Part shown: positions 5,615 to 10,314 of the stretch, piece by piece
Layout: each line of letters begins with the position of its first letter
Numbering within the stretch: the stretch's first letter is position 1
NCBI GenBank assembly: GCA_031258055.1
Contig: JAIRNM010000081.1
Coordinates: 1-10,314, forward strand
Source: Bifidobacteriaceae bacterium
Lineage (GTDB): Bacteria > Actinomycetota > Actinomycetes > Actinomycetales > WQXJ01
Direction: 5' to 3'
Length of the DNA: 10,314 bases
Position numbers and translations under genes: made by a program
Notes under the pieces: model-generated
Databases searched by the model: none
Seen by the model: the letters and a program-made list of their open reading frames with translations, nothing else
Told to the model about the DNA's origin: nothing

Positions 5615-5620
5615 TAACTT
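5615..5620 (+). promoter_or_regulatory. -10 element of the small membrane protein gene
   Basis: TAACTT fits TANNNT and is followed by six bases (GGAGCC) and the ATG. The GGAG in this spacer is too close to the ATG (two bases) to be a normal ribosome binding site, so a leaderless or near-leaderless start is likely. Confidence 0.4.
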
Positions 5621-5626
5621 GGAGCC

Positions 5627-6001
5627 ATGAACTCAGTCCGTTACCCGCAAGAGGAACCGGCGCGGCCACAGCCCGAGGACCTGTTCCGGCGCGAACTGAA
5701 ACCGCTCGACACCTACCGGATCCCTGACTACGCCACCGGCGCGCTGCCGGTTAGCACCGTCGGCCTGACCGCTCTGGGAGTGTCGGTGATTGGCCTGGCC
5801 CTGTCGCTTTTCCCCTGGGTCGGGCTGTTCCTCGGGGTACCCATGGATGGATGCGCCATGGTTCTGGCCGTCTGGTCGGCCTGGCGCATCCACCTAGGGC
5901 GCGAACGTGGCTTGAACTGGTGTTTGCCAGCGCTGGTTATCGGCTTGATCGGGTTGGTCGTGGGCGTTTTCATGAACCTTCAGGAACCTGTTCTGTCTTG
6001 A
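5627..6001 (+). CDS. Small three-helix membrane protein
   Basis: A 124-residue protein not assigned to a family with certainty. A charged, proline-rich cytoplasmic-type N-terminus (1-36) precedes three hydrophobic segments at about 39-62, 64-86 and 98-118; a short basic loop ('RIHLGRERGLN') between the second and third suggests that this side faces the cytoplasm. The arrangement resembles small DUF4190-like actinobacterial membrane proteins, but no diagnostic motif is visible and no enzyme function can be proposed. The start at 5627 is supported by the TAACTT element six bases upstream. The gene is likely under Crp/GlxR control through the operator at 5590-5605, which would link it to carbon or cAMP status. 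It is followed by a weak hairpin and, 111 bases on, by a glycosyltransferase gene with its own ribosome binding site. Confidence 0.7.
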   Translation: MNSVRYPQEEPARPQPEDLFRRELKPLDTYRIPDYATGALPVSTVGLTALGVSVIGLALSLFPWVGLFLGVPMDGCAMVLAVWSAWRIHLGRERGLNWCLPALVIGLIGLVVGVFMNLQEPVLS

Positions 6002-6003
6002 TT

Positions 6004-6027
6004 CAGCCCTGAGCACAGCGCGGGCTG
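6004..6027 (+). terminator. Weak hairpin after the membrane protein gene
   Basis: CAGCCC (6004-6009) pairs with GGGCTG (6022-6027) around a 12-base loop, followed by GTCTTT. It begins three bases after the stop codon, the right place for a terminator, but the stem is short and the T run minimal. Confidence 0.35.
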
Positions 6028-6112
6028 GTCTTTGGTCCGAAAGCTGGCCGGGGCGGAACGGTAGCCTTAGCGAAGCCAACCAGCCAACCCGCCGAGCAAG
6101 GGACATAAGCCG

Positions 6113-7174
6113 ATGGATGACCAGTTCAAGATCGCCATTAAGTACTCCGGACTGGTGCTGGACCCCGATGGAGCGGTGGCCGGACATGACGCTGGCGCCA
6201 CCTTGGTGCGACGCCTGCTACGAGTCTTCCCCGGCGCCGAGCTGATCGCACCGCTGATCCACCATTACCCAACTTTCGATGTCCTGCCACTGGAAATGGT
6301 CGACGCCGATAACACCGTCGTCATCAACATGGATGTGATCGACTCAACCGACGCCTGGATGAAGCTCAAAGCTAACACCGACGCCCCGAAGCTAATGAAC
6401 TTCATGTGGTGGAACTGGACCCGCTACAACTCGACCGTGGAGTTAGCCTCGCTTTCGCTGTCCTGCGCGCTGTTCCCGACTTTCGCCAACTCGGAACGCA
6501 CTGCTAAGGCGATCCAGGAGTACGTCCGGCGCTGGACCATCCAGCCACTGGCCGAGCGCGCCCGCATCTCCTGGGTCAATCTGGGCATTCGTTTGGAACA
6601 CCTGCAACCCCGCCACGAACCGGACCGGCCTGTCGTCCTCTACCCCGCCATCTACCTTTCGGAACGCAAACAGCCCCAGCAATTCATCGAGGTGGTGACG
6701 CGAGTCGCCAAGCGAGTGCCGATCCGGGTCGAGGCCCGCCTAGTTGAACCGCACCTGGTTTCGCCTTTGGCTATGACCCTGTCCCGCAACAAATGGGCCT
6801 GGGTCGGCCCGCTCACCCCCGGGCGCCAACAGTACTGGGAGGCGCTTGCCTCAACAACCGCTTTCTTGGCGACAGCCCGCGAGGAAACCTACGGCCTTGA
6901 ATACATTGAGGCCCTACTGGCGGGCGCGGTCGGCATCTTCCCGGACAAGGAGTGGGCCCACGCGCTGGTGCCGGAAGACTACCCGTTCTTCTACCGCTCG
7001 CTGGCCGAAGCCGAAGCGATGCTCCTGCGCGCTGTCACCGACACCGCCGCCTGCCGGGCCGAGATGGACCAGGCCGCCGGGGGCTCCTTAGTCGATTGGC
7101 TAGGACGCCACCACAGCGACGACGCTTTCGAGAGTTCCATCGCCCAGCACGTTGAGCGTTGGTTCCACCGCTAA
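6113..7174 (+). CDS. GT4-like glycosyltransferase
   Basis: A 353-residue protein of the GT-B glycosyltransferase type. The clearest evidence is in the C-terminal half: 'AREETYGLEYIEALLAG' contains the E-x7-E motif (Glu258 and Glu266) of retaining GT4-like enzymes, which contact the nucleotide-sugar donor, followed by a typical 'GAVGIFPD' strand. The middle strand 'VVLYPAIYLSERKQPQQFIEVV' fits the start of the C-terminal Rossmann domain, and the region 'NFMWWNWTRYNST...FPTFANSERTAKAIQEY' fits the acceptor-side domain ('ANSERTA' is typical before the interdomain link). There is no signal peptide, so it works in the cytoplasm or at the membrane face. AAGGGA (6098-6103) lies nine bases before the ATG. 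The CapA-family gene begins nine bases after its stop, suggesting a joint role in polysaccharide or envelope glycoconjugate synthesis. Donor and acceptor cannot be named. Confidence 0.8.
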   Translation: MDDQFKIAIKYSGLVLDPDGAVAGHDAGATLVRRLLRVFPGAELIAPLIHHYPTFDVLPLEMVDADNTVVINMDVIDSTDAWMKLKANTDAPKLMNFMWWNWTRYNSTVELASLSLSCALFPTFANSERTAKAIQEYVRRWTIQPLAERARISWVNLGIRLEHLQPRHEPDRPVVLYPAIYLSERKQPQQFIEVVTRVAKRVPIRVEARLVEPHLVSPLAMTLSRNKWAWVGPLTPGRQQYWEALASTTAFLATAREETYGLEYIEALLAGAVGIFPDKEWAHALVPEDYPFFYRSLAEAEAMLLRAVTDTAACRAEMDQAAGGSLVDWLGRHHSDDAFESSIAQHVERWFHR

Positions 7175-7177
7175 ATT
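7172..7177 (+). promoter_or_regulatory. Possible internal -10 element for the CapA-family gene
   Basis: TAAATT begins at the stop codon of the glycosyltransferase and ends six bases before the ATG at 7184, the same spacing as three other -10 elements in this window. No ribosome binding site is obvious before the ATG, so the CapA gene may be expressed both by coupling and from its own leaderless promoter. A chance match is possible. Confidence 0.25.
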
Positions 7178-7183
7178 GGGTCT

Positions 7184-8500
7184 ATGCGTCCCTCGCCCCG
7201 CCTGCTCGTCCGCCTAGCCCTGTCATTGCTGGCCGGTTCGGGCCTGTTCTTGGGTTTAGTCGCCGCCGCCGGGGATTGGCCGGGACTGCCCGGCCTGATT
7301 ACATTGCCCGATGCCGCCGGGGCCACTCCCCCGGTTGGCCTCCGGCCGCCGTCGGTCACGGTGACCGTCCCACGGTCACTGACCGCCGCCCGCACCGCGC
7401 CGCCAGCGGTGCCTTCCGAGTTGACTGTGACAGTCGCTTTCGGTGGCGACCTGTTGACCCACCAACCGGTTAATCAATCCGCCGCCGCTAGGGATGGCTC
7501 CTATGACTTCACGCCGCTGTTGACCGGTGTTGACCCTTGGATCGCGGGGGCGGACCTGGCGATATGCCAAATGGAGGTGCCGCTAGCCCCGCCCGGTGTC
7601 GCGCCGACTGGTTATCCGATCTTTGGGGCGCCCTCCGAACTAGTCGGCGACCTGGCCGAACAGGGCTGGGACGGCTGCACCACCGCTTCCAATCATTCGC
7701 TGGACAAGGGTTGGGCGGGCGTCTCCCACACCATCGAAACGCTGCGCGGGGACGGTCTGGGTTACGCCGGGACCGCCCTCACCGAAGCCGATTCCCTCCT
7801 CCCGCAGCTCTATCAATTGACCGGCTCCGATCAGACCTTGACGATCGCGCATATCGCCGCGACTTATGGCACCAATGGGCTTCCCTTACCGTCCGATCAG
7901 CCCTGGGCGGTGGCCACGCCAATCGAAACCTCCCGGCTAGTTGATCAGGCGGTCGCCGCCCGGGCGGCTGGTGCGGACATTGTGATTGCCTCAATCCATG
8001 CCGGTGTTGAATACCAGACTCAGCTTTCGGCTGAGCAGAAAGGGATCGTTGCCCGCCTGGCCGCGTCCGGCCAGATCGACGCGGTGATAGGCGACCATCC
8101 CCATGTCTCCCAGCCGATCGAACTGGTTTCTGGGGGCGTCAATAACCGTGGCATGTGGACGATCTATTCCCTCGGTAACTTCCTGTCCAATCAGACGGAC
8201 GGCGTTGTCGGCCCGAACACCGACACTGGCGCTGTCGTCTATGTCACCATCACCAAAGATCCGGCTGGTGCGGCTGTAACCGGCATGACCTGGTCCGGGG
8301 TGACTGTGGACAGCACCCACGGTCACCGCCTCTACATGCTCCAAGACGCCGCCGCTAACGGCGGCGATCTAGGCCAAATCGGATCGGCCGGAGTGACGTT
8401 ACGCTACGACCGTCTGCGCGCCATCATGGGCTCCGCGCCCGAACAGCTAAGCCCACCGACGCCCTCCGGCGCCTCCCTGGTTGTTGTGCCACGCCAATAA
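7184..8500 (+). CDS. CapA-family (PGA_cap) protein, metallophosphatase-like fold
   Basis: A 438-residue member of the CapA/PGA_cap family, whose founding members take part in poly-gamma-glutamate capsule synthesis or export and share a calcineurin-like phosphoesterase fold. Conserved blocks occur in order: 'VAFGGDLLTH' with Asp89, 'TTASNHSLDKG' with Asn170, His171 and Asp174, 'ASIHAGVEY' with His272 and Glu276, 'GDHPHVSQPIE' (303-313) and 'YSLGNFLSNQ' (328-337). An N-terminal hydrophobic segment (~8-29) acts as signal or anchor, and a Pro/Thr/Val-rich linker (~40-80) leads to the catalytic domain outside the membrane. The C-terminal ~90 residues are less conserved. The gene follows the glycosyltransferase by nine bases. 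No capB or capC is visible, so poly-gamma-glutamate is only one possibility; many actinobacterial relatives have no known substrate. A strong hairpin lies in the linker-coding part. Confidence 0.87.
   Translation: MRPSPRLLVRLALSLLAGSGLFLGLVAAAGDWPGLPGLITLPDAAGATPPVGLRPPSVTVTVPRSLTAARTAPPAVPSELTVTVAFGGDLLTHQPVNQSAAARDGSYDFTPLLTGVDPWIAGADLAICQMEVPLAPPGVAPTGYPIFGAPSELVGDLAEQGWDGCTTASNHSLDKGWAGVSHTIETLRGDGLGYAGTALTEADSLLPQLYQLTGSDQTLTIAHIAATYGTNGLPLPSDQPWAVATPIETSRLVDQAVAARAAGADIVIASIHAGVEYQTQLSAEQKGIVARLAASGQIDAVIGDHPHVSQPIELVSGGVNNRGMWTIYSLGNFLSNQTDGVVGPNTDTGAVVYVTITKDPAGAAVTGMTWSGVTVDSTHGHRLYMLQDAAANGGDLGQIGSAGVTLRYDRLRAIMGSAPEQLSPPTPSGASLVVVPRQ
7354..7384 (+). repeat. Strong hairpin inside the CapA gene
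   Basis: GTGACCGT (7361-7368) and ACGGTCAC (7372-7379) form a perfect 8-bp stem with a 3-base loop. Beyond a two-base bulge (7359-7360), GGTCA (7354-7358) pairs with TGACC (7380-7384), giving 13 pairs in all. It lies about 170 bases into the gene, in the part coding for the low-complexity linker, where codon choice is freest. Confidence 0.55.
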
Positions 8501-8508
8501 CGGGTAAC

Positions 8509-8527
8509 GCTCAACCTTCGGCTGAGC
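8509..8527. terminator. Weak hairpin between convergent CapA and lipoprotein genes
   Basis: GCTCA (8509-8513) pairs with TGAGC (8523-8527); inside, after one mismatch, CC pairs with GG around a three-base loop. The minus-strand stop codon lies in the left arm. The position between converging genes suggests a shared terminator, but there is no T tract. Confidence 0.35.
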
Positions 8528-9401
8528 CGAGAGCTTCTTCGCGGAGCGCTGTCACGAAATCAAGTACAGCTGCGTCGAGTTCTTCTCGCTTTGGGTCGTC
8601 AGCCGGAAGATCAAAACCGATCATCGGATCAACCCAGGTAGTCCACTCGCCGTTGTCGTTCTCGTCGTGGAAGTTCGGCTCCGCCAGGTCACGCTCCGGG
8701 TCCACCGGCGGGCATTTCACCAGCACCGCTCTCAACTCGTCAACTGTCACCGAACCGGGGACCATAGCTTCCGGCACTGTATCGAAGTCATCAATCACGA
8801 CTTCGGCGTCTTTGACGCCGGGCAGGCCGTTATCCCGGGCGCAGGCCGCCCACTCATTCGAGGCGGCGGCGATCCGCTGCTTTTCGGTTTCTTCCTCGCG
8901 CGGATCGTACCTTGGCTTCGGCATGAAATAGCCCGAGCTTTCAATGCAGGCCACCAAATCACCGCTGTGATCAATTCCGTCGTAGTACAAGTGCGGCTGA
9001 TCGTCTTCCAGGAGGTCAAAGGTGTTCTCCGGCGCGTCCTCTCCGGCACCGCCTGCCGCGCCCGGAATGCTAAAGACATAGTCCTTTACCTCAAAGACCG
9101 GCCAAACTGCCTGAAAGCTGACCTCGTCATAACCGCCTACGCCCATCTCAGTCAGTTCTATCGTGACCCCGGTCTGGGCCAAACAATCGCGCAGCGCGGC
9201 AGCACTGGCTGCTTGATCGGACACCAGCTTCGCCAGGTCCGTATCCTCGATGTCTTCGGTATTCGCCGAGGCGGTCTCCGTAGCAACGCTCGGCTCACTC
9301 AAGGAGGCGACATCCTCTTCCTTGTCGCTACAGCCCAACAAAGCAAAAGCGATGCCAGCCGCCAACAAACCGCCCATCATCGCACGTGCTCGCACCTTCA
9401 T
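8511..9401 (-). CDS. Putative lipoprotein of unknown function
   Basis: A 296-residue predicted lipoprotein. The N-terminus has basic residues, a hydrophobic stretch (8-20) and a lipobox 'ALLGC' with Cys24 as the lipidation site, so the mature protein should be anchored to the outer face of the membrane. After an acidic, Ser/Thr-rich linker (~25-58) the mature domain holds four further cysteines (73, 152, 187, 230) that could form two disulfides. The segments 'LRDCLAQTG', 'VACIESSGY' and 'EWAACARDNGLPGV' resemble repeats seen in actinobacterial lipoproteins of unknown role. The protein is markedly acidic. GGGGAG stands about six bases before the ATG, a good ribosome binding site. The gene faces CapA with ten bases between the stop codons. 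It lies downstream of the DedA gene on the same strand, about 100 bases away. No enzyme motif is recognised. Confidence 0.78.
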   Translation of the reverse strand: MKVRARAMMGGLLAAGIAFALLGCSDKEEDVASLSEPSVATETASANTEDIEDTDLAKLVSDQAASAAALRDCLAQTGVTIELTEMGVGGYDEVSFQAVWPVFEVKDYVFSIPGAAGGAGEDAPENTFDLLEDDQPHLYYDGIDHSGDLVACIESSGYFMPKPRYDPREEETEKQRIAAASNEWAACARDNGLPGVKDAEVVIDDFDTVPEAMVPGSVTVDELRAVLVKCPPVDPERDLAEPNFHDENDNGEWTTWVDPMIGFDLPADDPKREELDAAVLDFVTALREEALGSAEG

Positions 9402-9502
9402 CCGAATCTCCCCACTCGCTGAAGCGCTGCCTTCTAGGTCGCGGCCAGATTAGCGCCGCCGTCCCCGCTGGCCAGTCATCCTCCAGAACGAGCCTTACCA
9501 CG

Positions 9503-10234
9503 CTAGTCAGTGCGGTCGCCATTTGTCGGCGGTTCACCGCCAGTGGCCGATGCGACGCCACTGTAATGGCGGTTGATCAGCCATTGGACCAATGTGCCAA
9601 GGCAGATAGCGAAGGCAATGCCGCAGATCACTCCCAGCAGGGGATTGTCGCCAACGGCCTGACCAGCGACATACCCAACCACCACCGAATAGGCCGACCA
9701 GCAGGAGGTGGCGGTCGCGTCAATCAAGAGGAAGCGCCGAACCGGATAACGGACGGTCCCAGCGGTCAGGTTGACGGCGACACGTCCGCCCGGGATGAAA
9801 CGGGCCACCATCATCAACGGCGCCGCGCCGCGGGCGAACAACCGCTGCGCCCATGCGAAGACTGCCCGGCCCTTGCCGCGCTGAAAAAACCGCCAGTCAC
9901 CGGCGTGTAACCAGCGGCCGAGCGAATAGGCGATGAAATCACCGGTCATCGCTCCAAGAGCGGCCACCAGCCAAAGCACCGCCGCTTGCCACCACCAATC
10001 AAGACCCGAATACACCGCGGCGGTGGCCACCACCAGCGTTTCAGCTGGTACGGGCGGGAAAAACCCATCAAGGGCGGATATAGCGTAAACCGCCAACAGC
10101 GCCCAAGACGACTGCGCCAGGGAAATCAGGAAATCGTTGATTGTGCGCCACAGGGATTCGCCGCTGGAAGCAGCCGCCAGCTCGTTCAAGCAAGCCAGGC
10201 TGGCCAGGCCTGAATCAACCAGGGCGCAGTCCAT
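9503..10234 (-). CDS. DedA/VTT-family membrane protein
   Basis: A 243-residue integral membrane protein of the DedA (SNARE-associated, VTT-domain) family, whose members affect envelope stability; some are undecaprenyl-phosphate or phospholipid flippases. Family marks are 'FFPPVPAETLVVATA' with Glu65 in a re-entrant loop, 'GAMTGDFIAYSLGRW' with Gly98-Asp99 and Arg107, and 'ARFIPGGRVAVNLTAG' with Arg145 and Arg151 in the second re-entrant loop. Further hydrophobic segments lie near 42-58, 82-100, 167-190 and 197-220. The hydrophilic C-terminal ~20 residues are probably cytoplasmic. The ATG at 10234 shares one base with the TGA of the upstream gene (TGATG), which implies translational coupling. 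The first ~25 residues are not typical of the family, so a later start is possible. Substrate and physiological role are not shown by the sequence. Confidence 0.88.
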   Translation of the reverse strand: MDCALVDSGLASLACLNELAAASSGESLWRTINDFLISLAQSSWALLAVYAISALDGFFPPVPAETLVVATAAVYSGLDWWWQAAVLWLVAALGAMTGDFIAYSLGRWLHAGDWRFFQRGKGRAVFAWAQRLFARGAAPLMMVARFIPGGRVAVNLTAGTVRYPVRRFLLIDATATSCWSAYSVVVGYVAGQAVGDNPLLGVICGIAFAICLGTLVQWLINRHYSGVASATGGEPPTNGDRTD

Positions 10235-10314
10235 CAGGCGCCCAACTGCCTGGCCACCACGTTGGCCAAACGTTCAGCGATCGCTTCGGCTTGCTTTTCA
10301 GTGGCGGCTTCCAC
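10234..10314 (-). CDS. C-terminal end of an unidentified gene, cut by the window edge
   Basis: The minus strand stays open from the window edge and ends in TGA, with the final A also being the first base of the DedA start codon. The 26 visible residues ('EAATEKQAEAIAERLANVVA' and then 'RQLGA') would form an amphipathic helix rich in Ala and Glu. This is too little to name a family. The one-base overlap with DedA suggests that the two genes share an operon. Confidence 0.6.
   Translation of the reverse strand: MEAATEKQAEAIAERLANVVARQLGA

Noticed and set aside
7423..7435. GACTGT-G-ACAGTC palindrome as an operator
   Set aside because: It lies within the CapA coding region, about 240 bases past the start, with no promoter near; a short palindrome of this size can arise by chance.
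8667..9422. A 251-codon plus-strand frame antisense to the lipoprotein gene
   Set aside because: The minus-strand gene has a ribosome binding site, signal peptide and lipobox; the plus-strand frame has none of these.
9443..9473. GGCCAG/CTGGCC inverted repeat between the DedA and lipoprotein genes
   Set aside because: A six-base stem with an 18-base GC-rich loop and no T tract is too weak to call a terminator.

Overview
The window is GC-rich DNA of actinobacterial type. Signs of this are heavy G/C third positions, GTG starts, TANNNT -10 elements placed about six bases before start codons (a leaderless layout), and a perfect Crp/GlxR-type operator. The species cannot be named from this sequence. 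No RNA gene, CRISPR array or complete insertion sequence is visible.

The left part (1-4152) is a plastic accessory zone. It opens with a 26-codon remnant of a DUF4160 gene, still placed just before its usual partner, an intact DUF2442 gene. A MazE/MazF-type toxin-antitoxin pair follows on the minus strand, converging on DUF2442 at a shared inverted repeat that holds both stop codons. Next is an orphan trpB-type gene, complete except for one in-frame amber codon where a Lys/Arg codon is expected. Behind it lies a recombination scar: the first ~80 codons of an AAA-type ATPase fused in frame to 24 codons of a second, diverged trpB copy. That fragment runs directly into the 3' end of an oppositely oriented, otherwise complete AAA/DUF4143 ATPase. 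The promoter of the DUF4143 gene sits against four repeat units with an exact 23-bp period, the strongest unexplained structure in the window.

The right part (4346-10314) looks like ordinary chromosome with a cell-envelope theme. It holds an exported serine hydrolase with a class A beta-lactamase-like active site, a small three-helix membrane protein behind the Crp/GlxR site, a GT4-like glycosyltransferase closely followed by a CapA-family protein, a lipoprotein read in the opposite direction, and a DedA/VTT membrane protein whose start overlaps the stop of a gene cut by the window edge.

The glycosyltransferase and CapA genes probably work together on an envelope or capsular polysaccharide; this is inferred from adjacency. 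The left zone is best read as a place where small defence-like or addictive modules and broken genes have accumulated. The most unusual items are the 23-bp repeat array, the trpB nonsense codon plus second trpB fragment, and the collapsed DUF4160 gene.
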